DNA of 64,000 nt from Desulfurobacteriaceae bacterium (GTDB lineage Bacteria > Aquificota > Aquificia > Desulfurobacteriales > Desulfurobacteriaceae). Location: the NCBI GenBank assembly GCA_027063785.1, contig JAMORC010000015.1, positions 88,501 to 152,500 of the forward strand, in the 5' to 3' direction. Below the pieces are notes generated by a model that had not been told where the DNA came from, made no database searches, and was given only the letters and a program-made list of their open reading frames with translations. Below are positions 25,261 to 33,682 of this stretch, piece after piece. A program made the position numbers and the translations under genes. Numbering within the stretch: the stretch's first letter is position 1; every line of letters begins with the position of its first letter.

Positions 25261-25526
25261 CAGGGTTCCCCGAACTCCCCCGCAAGTTTTGAGAAGAACC
25301 TCTCCCTGTCTGCTATCTCCCTTTCCCACCTGCTTATGTTCTCGGCAAAGTAGGGTAGCAGTTCTACCGTGTGGTAGTAGAGGGGGTTAGGAATCCCGAG
25401 CCTGTCGCTGAGTATGATCGTTAAAAACTGGTCGTTAATGAGGGATGCCTTGAACTCGAGTTTTTCCGTTGAAGCATCTACGACAGCTCCCTTAAAGAAG
25501 AGCTTGAGGAATTCAAGGAATTCCAT
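25260..25526 (-). CDS. Unknown 88-aa protein coupled to the ArsA-like ATPase
   Basis: I do not recognise this protein. It is soluble, mixed alpha/beta in appearance (strand-like EKLEFKASLINDQFLTIILSD, then helices PYFAENISRWEREIADRERFFSKLAGEF), with no Cys. The stop overlaps the ATPase start (ATGA), and its own start overlaps the pyrD end, so it is translated within the same operon. It may be an accessory subunit or substrate adaptor for the ATPase. Confidence 0.65.
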   Translation of the reverse strand: MEFLEFLKLFFKGAVVDASTEKLEFKASLINDQFLTIILSDRLGIPNPLYYHTVELLPYFAENISRWEREIADRERFFSKLAGEFGEP

Positions 25527-26431
25527 TATTCCCTCAAGTCTCCGATCAGTTCCTCTACCGAGGAGTAGCTCATTTCCTTGAGGTAACTCTCAATGCCCGA
25601 GACGATTTCCTCGGCGGCTTTGGGGTTGAAGAAATTGGCAGTTCCGACCTGGACTGCCGAAGCTCCGGCCAGGAAGAACTCGACCGCATCTTCCCAGGTT
25701 GATATGCCTCCGATTCCGATTACCGGGATTGATACTGCCTGGCTTACCTGATAGACCATCCTTACGGCAACGGGCTTAATGGCCGGGCCGGAAAGTCCCC
25801 CGAACTTATTCTTGAGCCTCGGCTTTCTCCTATAGATGTCTATTGCCATTCCGAGAAGCGTGTTTATTGCGGAAAGGGCGTCGGCTCCGGCACTTTCTAT
25901 GGCCTTCGCTATCTCTACTATGTCGGTTACATTCGGCGAAAGCTTTACTATCAGGGGCTTGTCGCAGACCTTTTTAACCTCTTCCGTAAGCCTTGCTGCT
26001 TCAACGGGGTCAACCCCGAAGGCAAGACCTCCCTTCTTAACGTTGGGGCAGGAAATGTTAAGCTCGAGTGCGTGGACGCCTTCAACCCCTTTCAGGGCTG
26101 ATGCCACTGCCGTGTACTCCTCGATGGTTGACCCGTAGATGTTGGCAATGACCCTGCACCGGTACTTCCTGAGTTCCGGCAGGACGTTTTCTACAAAGTG
26201 ATCAACTCCCGGATTCTGAAGTCCTATTGCGTTCAGCATTCCGCACGGGGTTTCCCATATTCTCGGAGGGGGATTCCCTTCCCTCGGTTCTACTGACAGT
26301 CCTTTTACGCACACGGCTCCTATCCTGTTAAGGTCTACGTATGGTGCATATTCGAGGCCGAAGCCGAACGTTCCGGAGGCCGTCCATACCGGATTTTCGA
26401 ACTCAACTCCGAAAAGCTTTACTTTTAGCAT
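25526..26431 (-). CDS. pyrD: Dihydroorotate dehydrogenase, class 1B catalytic subunit
   Basis: PyrD oxidises dihydroorotate to orotate in pyrimidine synthesis. The 301-aa FMN barrel has NPVWTASGTFGFG near residue 14, NAIGLQNPG, the catalytic-Cys motif NISCPNVKKGG (type 1B uses Cys as base), the FMN-phosphate loop GIGGISTWEDA and a closing GASAVQVGTANF. The ATG at 26431 forms TGATG with the rlmD stop. No pyrK electron-transfer subunit gene is adjacent, so it must lie elsewhere if the enzyme is a true 1B heterotetramer. Confidence 0.92.
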   Translation of the reverse strand: MLKVKLFGVEFENPVWTASGTFGFGLEYAPYVDLNRIGAVCVKGLSVEPREGNPPPRIWETPCGMLNAIGLQNPGVDHFVENVLPELRKYRCRVIANIYGSTIEEYTAVASALKGVEGVHALELNISCPNVKKGGLAFGVDPVEAARLTEEVKKVCDKPLIVKLSPNVTDIVEIAKAIESAGADALSAINTLLGMAIDIYRRKPRLKNKFGGLSGPAIKPVAVRMVYQVSQAVSIPVIGIGGISTWEDAVEFFLAGASAVQVGTANFFNPKAAEEIVSGIESYLKEMSYSSVEELIGDLRE

Positions 26432-27726
26432 CACTTCACCTTTCTGAGGTAGGCTATTGCTTCAACGTGGAAAGTTTGGGGAAACATGTCTATCAGTTTG
26501 GCTTTTTCCATATTTATTCCGAACTTGTGGAAGAGGTGAATGTCCCTTGCCAGGGTTGAGGGATTGCAGGAGACGTAAACGATTTTTTTCAGCCTGCTCA
26601 GCGAGGCAACTGCTTTTACTATCTTTTCACTCAACCCGCTTCTGGGCGGATCAAATATCACAAGGTCGGGATTGTGTTCTGTAACTATTTCGAGTCCTTC
26701 CAGCGCTTCCCGGCAGTAGAAAGAAATGTTCCTGAGGCCGTTTATGTCCCTGTTGTAGAGGGCGTCGCTTACGGCAGAGAAGTTAGACTCTATCCCGAAT
26801 GCCCTGTGTACGTACCTTCCCACCGGAATAGTCAGAGTTCCCACTCCGCAGTAAAGGTCGCCGGCAAGCATATACTGGTGCTCCATCGCAACCCTGGAAA
26901 CCCTGTCTATTAAATTCCCTATCTGAAAATGGTTGACCTGGAAAAAGGAATCGGCGCTTACTCTGAACTTGTACTTGCCGACCTTTTCGTACGTGAAGTC
27001 CCTACCGAAGAACTTTATTCTCTCCGGATATCCTTCCTTCCCCTGCCGGTAGATGCCGAATCCGACGACGTTAAGGCCTAAAACTTCCCTGACCCTTTCA
27101 AGGGAAAGGTCGAGCTTCTTAAACCTGTTTTTAAAGACGATCTTTAAGAGGACTTCTTCCTTGGAAGAGGAGTAGATGTGGAACTCCGATGGTTCTGATG
27201 GAAGATCCTTCAGGAGTTCCTTTAGTTTAGGCATAACGTCGCATATTTCCTCTTTAAGGATGAGGCACCTTTCAACGTCAACGACGTTATGGGTGCCCTT
27301 TTCGAAAAATCCGACCTTTCCGTCTTTAACTTTGAGCTGTGCTCTGTTCCTGTAGTGCCACGGTGATGGGGACGGGATTGCTTCGTCGATGTTGGGTTTT
27401 TTTATTTTTCCTATTTTCTTTAAGTTTTCTTCGAGAATTTCTTTCTTAAACCTTACCTGGTCTTCATACCTTATGTGCTGCCAGTCGCATCCCCCGCACT
27501 TTCCGAAGTAGGGACAGGGCGGCTTGACCCTGCTCTTTCCCCTGCTGAGGATTTTGACGAGCTTAGCTTCGCTGAAGCCGCTTTTCCTTGAAACTTCTTC
27601 AACGACAACGACATCACCCGGGACAACTTGAGGAACAAAGACAGCTCTGCCGTTAATTCTGCCGAGGCCTCTGCCGCCGTAGACTAGCTTTTCTATCCGG
27701 AGCTTAAACTGTTTACCCTTTTTCAA
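26431..27726 (-). CDS. rlmD: 23S rRNA (uracil-C5)-methyltransferase RlmD-like
   Basis: The 431-aa TrmA/RlmD-family enzyme methylates uracil C5 in rRNA (U1939 in E. coli numbering, by family). It has an N-terminal TRAM domain (about 3-60, with YGGRGLGRINGRAVFVPQVVPGD), an iron-sulfur cluster motif CPYFGKCGGCDWQH (C-x5-C-x2-C), the SAM motif DLYCGVGTLTIP, DPPRSGLS, and the nucleophile Cys in VYVSCNPSTLARD. The length fits. It is divergent from the chemoreceptor gene over about 84 bp. Target-site specificity (RlmD, RlmC or RumB) is not resolvable by eye. Confidence 0.82.
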   Translation of the reverse strand: MKKGKQFKLRIEKLVYGGRGLGRINGRAVFVPQVVPGDVVVVEEVSRKSGFSEAKLVKILSRGKSRVKPPCPYFGKCGGCDWQHIRYEDQVRFKKEILEENLKKIGKIKKPNIDEAIPSPSPWHYRNRAQLKVKDGKVGFFEKGTHNVVDVERCLILKEEICDVMPKLKELLKDLPSEPSEFHIYSSSKEEVLLKIVFKNRFKKLDLSLERVREVLGLNVVGFGIYRQGKEGYPERIKFFGRDFTYEKVGKYKFRVSADSFFQVNHFQIGNLIDRVSRVAMEHQYMLAGDLYCGVGTLTIPVGRYVHRAFGIESNFSAVSDALYNRDINGLRNISFYCREALEGLEIVTEHNPDLVIFDPPRSGLSEKIVKAVASLSRLKKIVYVSCNPSTLARDIHLFHKFGINMEKAKLIDMFPQTFHVEAIAYLRKVK

Positions 27727-27749
27727 GCGGTACCTCCGGGCGAAGTTGC

Positions 27750-27776
27750 TGAATTATACGAATTTTTTTACGATAA
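27750..27776 (+). promoter_or_regulatory. FliA (sigma-28)-like promoter before the chemoreceptor gene
   Basis: TGAATTAT and TACGATAA are separated by 11 bases. The flagellar sigma-28 consensus is TAAAGTTT-N11-GCCGATAA. The -10 half keeps the CGATAA core; the -35 half matches 5 of 8. The placement, 34 bases before the ATG of a methyl-accepting chemotaxis protein, is where such a promoter would be expected. Confidence 0.35.
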
Positions 27777-27810
27777 TAATTAAGAGACTTTGAAAAAGAG
27801 GAGAGGAGAG

Positions 27811-29610
27811 ATGAGGATAAAGACAAAGCTAGTTGTTTCATTGATTTTGGAAGTTCTGGTAATTTTATTCTTGACCGAGTTCGCCTACCACAGGATAGAA
27901 ACTTACAGGCAGAAGCAGGAACTTCAGGAAGTTCTCGAAAAAGTAGAGAAGGACATTTCCAGACTGAAAGTTTCTCTTCTCACGGGCTCGGCCGATAAAG
28001 CCCTGGAAAGCTTTCAAGAGGATTTATCTGCGCTGAATAATTTCTCCGATCCGGAGTCAACTCAGGCATACACAACGCTCGTTTCTGTTCTTTCTCTGCT
28101 TAAGGATACCTCTGACCCCTTGAGGCTTGTTAAAGAGCTTGATGCTAAAGAAGAGCAGATAGAGGAACTTGAACGAAGAGTGATCAGTGAAGCGGAAGAG
28201 ATTCTCTCTTTTGCCGAAGAAGTGGTAAGGATTATCCCCCTGTTTAGTTTGTTGATTATCGGTATAGGAGCTTTCAGCACTTACAGGGCCATTGTTATGC
28301 CGATTCAGGAGATGACGAGGACAATGAAAGAAATAGAAAAAGGAGACCTTACGAAGTCCCTCCAGATTTCAAGGCGTGATGAGCTTGGAGAGCTTGCGAG
28401 AGAGTTTAACGGATTCCTCCGGTGGATAAGGGAAACCTTTGAAGAACTTGAAAAACTGTCTGCGAAAGTTTCTAATGATGCCAGTCAGCTTATAGTTAAG
28501 CTCTTTAACACCGATATAAAGAACGAAGACATAAGGAAGAAGTTTGTTGAGCTTTCCGTTTCTTCTGAAGTCCTTGCCAATTCCATAGCTGATGTAAATA
28601 AGCTTATAAATTCCGTCTCAAAAGAAGTAGAGGATGCGGACAGGGAAACCGAGAAGGGGGCGCAGATCGTTACCCGATCCGTTAACGATGTTCAGAACCT
28701 TGCGGATAAAGTCATCGCTCTGAGAAATCAAATAGAAGAATTGCAGAGCAGTTCTGAGAGAATCCAGAATGTTGTTGAAACTATAAAGAACATAGCCGAT
28801 CAGACAAACCTGCTTGCCCTTAACGCGGCGATAGAGGCTGCAAGGGCAGGAGAGGCAGGAAGGGGATTTGCCGTAGTTGCAGAAGAAGTCAGGAAGCTTG
28901 CTTCAAGGACTATTTCCTCCGCAGAGGAGATAGGAAATACCGTTTCTACCATTATTCACCTGATAGAGGACTTTTCGAGCAATCTTGAGGAAAGGGCCAA
29001 CGAGGCATTTACGGTTAAGCAGGAGATGTCAAAGACAGAAAATGTGTTGAACAGGATAAGGGAAAAGGTTCAGTCACTTTCTGAGATGACGGATAACATT
29101 CTCTTCTCGCTTAAGCAGCAGCTTAGTGCTCTTGATACGGTTAGGGATAACGTTTCGACGATAAACAAGGAAATTTCCGGTTTCCAGAAGGTGTTTAAGA
29201 GGCTCAGGGAGAAGATATTTAAGACAAGGACTTCCATAAAAACAGTTCACGAGAACGTGTCGTCGTTTAAGATCGGGAAGTTGTCTGAAGTAATGAGGGG
29301 ACTTGAACTTTTTTCCGATTGGCTTGCAAGACTGCCGGATGCTCTTGAAAATCCATCTATAGTGGACTTTGAAAATTCTCCCATCAGGAAGTGGCTTGTT
29401 GATCTAAAAAGGGAAGCACTTGCTGAGACGGTGGAACTCGTTAACGAGATTGAAAATAACGTTGAATTTGCCTTTAAGCTGGCAAGAGAGATTGTTGAGA
29501 AACTTAAAGAGGGACATGTCCCCGATGAGCTTTTTGAGGAACTTGAAAGAACCTCTTTAAAGTTGCTCGATGTTTTTGAAGAACTCGGGGATAAGGTAAA
29601 GGAATCGTAA
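27811..29610 (+). CDS. Methyl-accepting chemotaxis protein with C-terminal extension
   Basis: The 599-aa receptor has a first transmembrane helix (about 6-25), a periplasmic sensing region of about 115 helical residues, a second helix (about 140-160), a HAMP linker ([19 protein letters not shown]) and a coiled-coil signalling domain with the hairpin tip [27 protein letters not shown] motif. A further helical extension of about 120 residues follows. Part of it ([11 protein letters not shown]) faintly resembles the GKW region of CZB zinc-sensing domains but lacks the His/Cys ligands. ATG 27811 has GGAGAGGAGAG upstream; an upstream in-frame TTG is less likely. The stop overlaps the PilZ gene (TAATG). 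Confidence 0.92.
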   Translation: MRIKTKLVVSLILEVLVILFLTEFAYHRIETYRQKQELQEVLEKVEKDISRLKVSLLTGSADKALESFQEDLSALNNFSDPESTQAYTTLVSVLSLLKDTSDPLRLVKELDAKEEQIEELERRVISEAEEILSFAEEVVRIIPLFSLLIIGIGAFSTYRAIVMPIQEMTRTMKEIEKGDLTKSLQISRRDELGELAREFNGFLRWIRETFEELEKLSAKVSNDASQLIVKLFNTDIKNEDIRKKFVELSVSSEVLANSIADVNKLINSVSKEVEDADRETEKGAQIVTRSVNDVQNLADKVIALRNQIEELQSSSERIQNVVETIKNIADQTNLLALNAAIEAARAGEAGRGFAVVAEEVRKLASRTISSAEEIGNTVSTIIHLIEDFSSNLEERANEAFTVKQEMSKTENVLNRIREKVQSLSEMTDNILFSLKQQLSALDTVRDNVSTINKEISGFQKVFKRLREKIFKTRTSIKTVHENVSSFKIGKLSEVMRGLELFSDWLARLPDALENPSIVDFENSPIRKWLVDLKREALAETVELVNEIENNVEFAFKLAREIVEKLKEGHVPDELFEELERTSLKLLDVFEELGDKVKES

Positions 29611-30239
29611 TGGCCAGGTTTAGCGGTGTTCTGAATATCAGACTGTCTTGTCGCAGTATAGGTAAGCCCGTGGAAGTTCCGCTTTTGTTTAGCTTTGACG
29701 GGAGGAAGAGAGAGGAGGACTTTATTCTCGGTAAGTTGTTTTCCCCTCCCGGAGTGCTCGGTTTTTTGGTTGATAGGGAGTTCTTCCTGATAAAAAACTT
29801 CAGTCCGACCTCTTCCACTCTACTGAAGGCGAGGATTGAGGAGGTTTTTCCTGATAAAGACGAAGCAGTAATAAAGTTGCTTGACGATTCCATCCCCGAC
29901 AGGAGGTTTTTTGATAGGTTCGTGTTCTGTCCGGAAAAGTTGGGAGACTTTTTCTTCCAGACTCCGGACGGGGAAGTAGAAGTAAAGATTCTGGACATTA
30001 GTGTTTCCGGGGTTCACTTTCTAGTTCAGAAAAGCCGGGTGAAGCAGATAAATGTCGGCTATAGGGGAATTTTAAGAAGCGATTCTAAAGTCGTATCGGT
30101 CGAAGTGGTGAGGGTCGATGACGGCGGTTCATACTACCACGTGAGATGTAAAGTAGTGAGGAGTAACTTTAATTTGCTTAAGTTTATAGTTGAAAATTAC
30201 GTAGATGAGGTTGCAGAACTGCTTATGAAAAAGTCTTGA
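29610..30239 (+). CDS. PilZ-domain protein (probable c-di-GMP effector)
   Basis: The 209-aa protein has a C-terminal PilZ domain with both c-di-GMP-binding motifs: RFFDR (RxxxR, residues 99-103) and DISVSG (D/NxSxxG, 129-134). The N-terminal 95 residues are beta-rich and may be a YcgR-N-like domain (SPPGVLGFLVDREFFLIKN). It is translationally coupled to the chemoreceptor gene by a 1-base overlap, so it probably links second-messenger level to motility or chemotaxis. The 3' end overlaps the convergent mqnC gene by 17 bases. Confidence 0.75.
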   Translation: MARFSGVLNIRLSCRSIGKPVEVPLLFSFDGRKREEDFILGKLFSPPGVLGFLVDREFFLIKNFSPTSSTLLKARIEEVFPDKDEAVIKLLDDSIPDRRFFDRFVFCPEKLGDFFFQTPDGEVEVKILDISVSGVHFLVQKSRVKQINVGYRGILRSDSKVVSVEVVRVDDGGSYYHVRCKVVRSNFNLLKFIVENYVDEVAELLMKKS

Positions 30240-31293
30240 TTTTCCTGTAAAGGGTATCTCTTTGGACGGGCGTGTAGCCGGCATCCTTTATCAGCCTTAT
30301 AATCTCCGACAGGGGCATCCTGAACCTTACGCCGGCAGCGGCTACGACGTTTTCCTCTATCATCAGGGATCCGAAATCGTTAGCTCCGAATTTTAGAGCG
30401 ATCTGGGCCAGCTTTCCGCCCTGAGTGACCCAGGATGCCTGAATGTTTTCGAAGTTGTCGAGGTATATCCTCGAAAGGGCAAGCACTCTCAAGTAGCGCT
30501 CTCCGCTGCTCTTTTCTTTAACTTCCTTTCCGAGTTCTGTATTATCAGGCTGATAACTCCACGGTATAAAGGCGGTAAATCCTCCCGTTTCGTCCTGAAG
30601 CTCCCTTATTACCCTGAGGTGTTCAACTATGTCCTCATCGGTATCGAGACTTCCGAACATCATAGTAGCCGTTGTTCTCAGGCCAAGCCTGTGAGCAGTT
30701 CTGTGAACGTTTAGCCATTCTTCAGTCTTAGCCTTATTGGGGGCTATTCTTTCTCTAACCCTGTCAACAAGTATTTCTGCTCCTCCTCCAGGGATTGAGC
30801 CCAGCCCGGCCTTTTTCAGCCTGAGTATTACTTCTTCGACCGGAATTCCCGAGACCCTGCTTATGTGAATAATCTCGGGAGCTGAAAAGCCGTGAACGTG
30901 AATCTGAGGAAACTGTTCCTTTATGAAGGAAAGCAGGTCTTCGTAGTATTCAATCGTTAGATCGGGATGAAGTCCTCCCTGCAGTAGAACGGCGGTTCCG
31001 CCGATTTCAAGCGTTTCTTTAATCTTCTTTGTTAGCGTCTCTTTGTCTATCAAGTAAGCTTCGGGATCGTTTTTTTCCCGGTAAAAGGCACAAAACCTGC
31101 ACCTGCAGGTGCACACGTTTGTATAGTTGATGTTCCTGTCAATAACGAAGGTTACTTCCCTTTCGGGATGCTTTCTGTTCCTTACGGCATTGGCAAGCTG
31201 CCCGAGAGTGAGGAGATCCCCTTCCCTGAGAAGGAACAGGGCTTCCTCTTCGGTTATTCTTTCTCCTGACAGCACCTTTTTAACGACTTCCAT
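30223..31293 (-). CDS. mqnC: Cyclic dehypoxanthinyl futalosine synthase (MqnC)
   Basis: MqnC is the radical-SAM enzyme that cyclises dehypoxanthine futalosine in the futalosine route to menaquinone. The 356-aa protein has the cluster motif CTCRCRFC (CxxxCxxC) within NINYTNVC...AFYR, then GGTAVLLQGGLHP, FSAPEI, GSIPGGGAEIL (a hallmark of the MqnC/CofH group) and FIPWSYQPDNTEL. The start ATG at 31293 is followed by MEVVKKVLSGERITEEEAL, the usual family start; a longer frame adds unrelated residues. It overlaps by two bases the ATG of a divergent frame, so that gene probably starts downstream. Menaquinone fits anaerobic respiration. Confidence 0.9.
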   Translation of the reverse strand: MEVVKKVLSGERITEEEALFLLREGDLLTLGQLANAVRNRKHPEREVTFVIDRNINYTNVCTCRCRFCAFYREKNDPEAYLIDKETLTKKIKETLEIGGTAVLLQGGLHPDLTIEYYEDLLSFIKEQFPQIHVHGFSAPEIIHISRVSGIPVEEVILRLKKAGLGSIPGGGAEILVDRVRERIAPNKAKTEEWLNVHRTAHRLGLRTTATMMFGSLDTDEDIVEHLRVIRELQDETGGFTAFIPWSYQPDNTELGKEVKEKSSGERYLRVLALSRIYLDNFENIQASWVTQGGKLAQIALKFGANDFGSLMIEENVVAAAGVRFRMPLSEIIRLIKDAGYTPVQRDTLYRKIKTFS

Positions 31294-31354
31294 GCGTAAG
31301 CCCCTAAAGGGAACTATAATTGAAAAGGGCAAAGTCAAATCTACGGAGAAAACG

Positions 31355-32035
31355 TTGGCCTGTCAAATATGCGGCGGAAGCGGGTGGATAATAGAGGAAA
31401 GGGACGGCAGGAGGGTGGCAAGGAGGTGTAAGTGCCAGTTTAAGGCCTTTGTTAGGGAGTATTTAAATTCTTCCGGAATTCCTAAGAGGTATAGAAACTG
31501 CAGGTTCAGGAACTTTAAACCTGAAACGGAAACACAGCTTAGGGCGCTGAAGGTCTGTAGGGAGTTTTTTTCGCTTTATCCTTTTACAGAGAGGGGAATC
31601 CTCCTATACGGTCCTCCCGGAACCGGTAAGACCCACCTTGCCGTTGCTACTTTGAGGAACGTTATAGTTCACAAAGGACTGAAGGGCATTTTCTGTGATT
31701 TCAGGGAGCTTCTTATTGACCTTAAATCAACCTTTGATACGAAAGACTCGACCACGGAAGTTCTTGACGCCGTTAGGAAAGCTCCTCTCCTTGTGCTAGA
31801 CGATGTGGGGGCCGAGAGGAATACCGATTGGGCAAGGGACGTTCTGGCCGAGATTGTGAATTTCCGATATACGAACAGCCTCCCAACGATAATTACTACC
31901 AACCTCTCCTTCGGTATTCCGGGGGAAGAGAGCTTCGCGGCGAAGTTCGACGAGAGGACAGAGTCGAGGATTTACGATATGTGCAGGATACTGAGGGTGG
32001 AAGGCCATGACAGGAGAAAGGCGAACTGCCTATAA
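31355..32035 (+). CDS. DnaC/IstB-like AAA+ ATPase with N-terminal zinc finger
   Basis: The 226-aa protein has an N-terminal Cys cluster (CQICGGSG ... RCKCQ), then Walker A GPPGTGKTHLAVATL (about residue 87), Walker B LLVLDDVGAER and sensor IITTNLS. This is the layout of DnaC/DnaI-type helicase loaders and their relatives. I chose TTG 31355 because it has GGAG six bases upstream, a TATAAT at 31315-31320 precedes it, and it avoids overlap with the divergent mqnC start. The alternative ATG 31292 would add 21 residues and overlap that start codon. The stop lies inside nadK. Confidence 0.78.
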   Translation: MACQICGGSGWIIEERDGRRVARRCKCQFKAFVREYLNSSGIPKRYRNCRFRNFKPETETQLRALKVCREFFSLYPFTERGILLYGPPGTGKTHLAVATLRNVIVHKGLKGIFCDFRELLIDLKSTFDTKDSTTEVLDAVRKAPLLVLDDVGAERNTDWARDVLAEIVNFRYTNSLPTIITTNLSFGIPGEESFAAKFDERTESRIYDMCRILRVEGHDRRKANCL

Positions 32036-32897
32036 GAAGGTGGGAATCATTGCAAATCCCACCAAGCCCGAGAGCGGCAGCGGTGTTATGAGGATCTTGA
32101 AAAAGCTTTCTGAATACGGCGTTAAGGTCTTTACCGATGAAGAAACCTGCCGTCTTGTTAACGATTCATCCTGTAAGGAAATGGTAAGAGTGGTTGACAG
32201 GCTTCTGCTTCCCGACAAGGTAGAAGTTATGCTCGTCCTCGGGGGAGACGGAACTTTCCTCACAGTAGCAAAGCTCGTGGATAAACGCCCCGTTCCTCTG
32301 CTCGGTGTAAATTTCGGGACTCTGGGATTCCTCACTGAGATAACGATTGAAGAGATAGAGGAGTGTATTGACAGGCTCCTTGCCGGCGAGTTTAAGGTGG
32401 AGAACAGACCCGTTATACGGGTTAAGGTAATAAGGAGAAACGGTCACATTTCCATATACAGGTGCGTAAATGAAGTTGCGATAAAGAGGGATACCCTTGC
32501 TAGGATAATAGAAGTTGAGGTTTCGGCCGACGGGGAATACGTGACTACGTTCAGGGGAGACGGCGTAATAATTGCAACCCCGACCGGTTCGACTGCTTAC
32601 TCCCTTTCCGCCGGAGGTCCTATACTTATACCCACCTTGAATGCCATGCTCCTTACCCCTATATGTCCCCATACTTTAACTCTGAGGCCGTTGGTTTTAA
32701 ATGGGGAAACCTGCCTTACTGCAAGGCTCAAGACGGAAAGCGAAACCGTGATGGTTATCTTTGACGGTCAAGAAGGAATAGAGCTGAGGGTCGGTGATCT
32801 CATAGAGATAACCCGTTCTCCTTACGATCTGTTAATCCTGAGGGATCCCAGGAAGTCTTACTACCAGACCTTAAGGGAGAAACTGAAATGGGGATAA
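32007..32897 (+). CDS. nadK: NAD kinase
   Basis: The 296-aa enzyme phosphorylates NAD+ to NADP+. Motifs are GIIANPTKPESG at the N-terminus, the catalytic GGDGTFL (near residue 76), LGVNFGTLGFLTE, FRGDGVIIATPTGSTAYSLSAGGPI and FDGQEG near the C-terminus. The length is standard. It starts inside the 3' end of the DnaC-like ATPase gene, and the last codons overlap the following secreted-protein gene, so the genes 31355-34563 form one operon. Confidence 0.94.
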   Translation: MTGERRTAYKKVGIIANPTKPESGSGVMRILKKLSEYGVKVFTDEETCRLVNDSSCKEMVRVVDRLLLPDKVEVMLVLGGDGTFLTVAKLVDKRPVPLLGVNFGTLGFLTEITIEEIEECIDRLLAGEFKVENRPVIRVKVIRRNGHISIYRCVNEVAIKRDTLARIIEVEVSADGEYVTTFRGDGVIIATPTGSTAYSLSAGGPILIPTLNAMLLTPICPHTLTLRPLVLNGETCLTARLKTESETVMVIFDGQEGIELRVGDLIEITRSPYDLLILRDPRKSYYQTLREKLKWG

Positions 32898-33682
32898 CTG
32901 CCGGTGCTGCAACAGTTTTTATTTCCCTCGCACTCCTGCTTAGTGTTAACCAGGGACTACACACTCCAGAAAGTGTTCAGTGTTACGGCGGTAAAGTTTA
33001 CGTTTCAAACATTGGTAATCCGCCTCCGGACGGGAAGGACGGGGATGGTTTTATTTCCCTTTTGAGTGAAGACGGAAAGGTTATCAAAGCTAAGTTCGTT
33101 ACGGGATTGAATGCTCCGAAGGGAATAGCTTTCGGCGAAGGGAAGCTTTTTGTGGCTGATATAGATAGGATTGTTGTGATCGATCCGGAGAAGGGAGAGA
33201 TAGTAAAATCGATACCCGTTCCCGGATCGAAGTTCCTCAATGATACGGCCTTTTATAACGGAAGAGTTTACGTTTCCGATACTCAGACTAACACGATTTA
33301 TGCGGTTGATCCGCAGAGGGGTAAGGTTAAGGTTTTCTTTAGAAGCCCTAGCCTTCAGGGACCGAACGGTCTTGCTTTTCTCCCCGATGGAGCTCTGATT
33401 GTCGTCAGCTGGGGAGGCGGAAAGGTTTTTAAGCTTAAGGGGGGAAGGCTTGTAACCCTGGCAGAGGGATTTAAAAACCTTGACGGCGTAGTTGTAACGG
33501 AAGACGGGACGGTTATCTTCTCTGACTTTTCTGACGGTAAAGTTTATGCACTTAAGGGAAATAAAATAAAACTTCTTGTTTCCGGTTTGACCTCTCCGGC
33601 CGATATAGGCTACTGTAATGGTAAGCTTTTTATCCCGGAGTTCCTTTTCAACGATGTAAAAGTTTTCAGGGTAAAAAGGTGA
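32888..33682 (+). CDS. Secreted SMP-30/NHL-type beta-propeller protein
   Basis: The 264-aa protein starts with an export signal (about residues 5-21, GAATVFISLALLLSV) and then shows repeated four-stranded blade signatures: GKVYVSNIG, GKLFVADIDRIVVIDPE, GRVYVSDTQTNTIYAVDP, GALIVVSWGGGKVFKL, GTVIFSDFSDGKVYAL and GKLFIPEF. The SMP-30/gluconolactonase-like fold suggests a periplasmic lactonase or a ligand-binding propeller; catalytic metal ligands are not certain. It sits between nadK and rapZ and overlaps both by a few bases. No substrate is implied by the neighbours. Confidence 0.7.
   Translation: MGITAGAATVFISLALLLSVNQGLHTPESVQCYGGKVYVSNIGNPPPDGKDGDGFISLLSEDGKVIKAKFVTGLNAPKGIAFGEGKLFVADIDRIVVIDPEKGEIVKSIPVPGSKFLNDTAFYNGRVYVSDTQTNTIYAVDPQRGKVKVFFRSPSLQGPNGLAFLPDGALIVVSWGGGKVFKLKGGRLVTLAEGFKNLDGVVVTEDGTVIFSDFSDGKVYALKGNKIKLLVSGLTSPADIGYCNGKLFIPEFLFNDVKVFRVKR

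Noticed and set aside
24376..25329. Longer start for the ArsA-like ATPase (317 aa)
   Set aside because: The extra 23 residues are encoded inside the upstream gene and lack conservation; ATG 25260 forms the ATGA overlap and directly precedes the P-loop strand.
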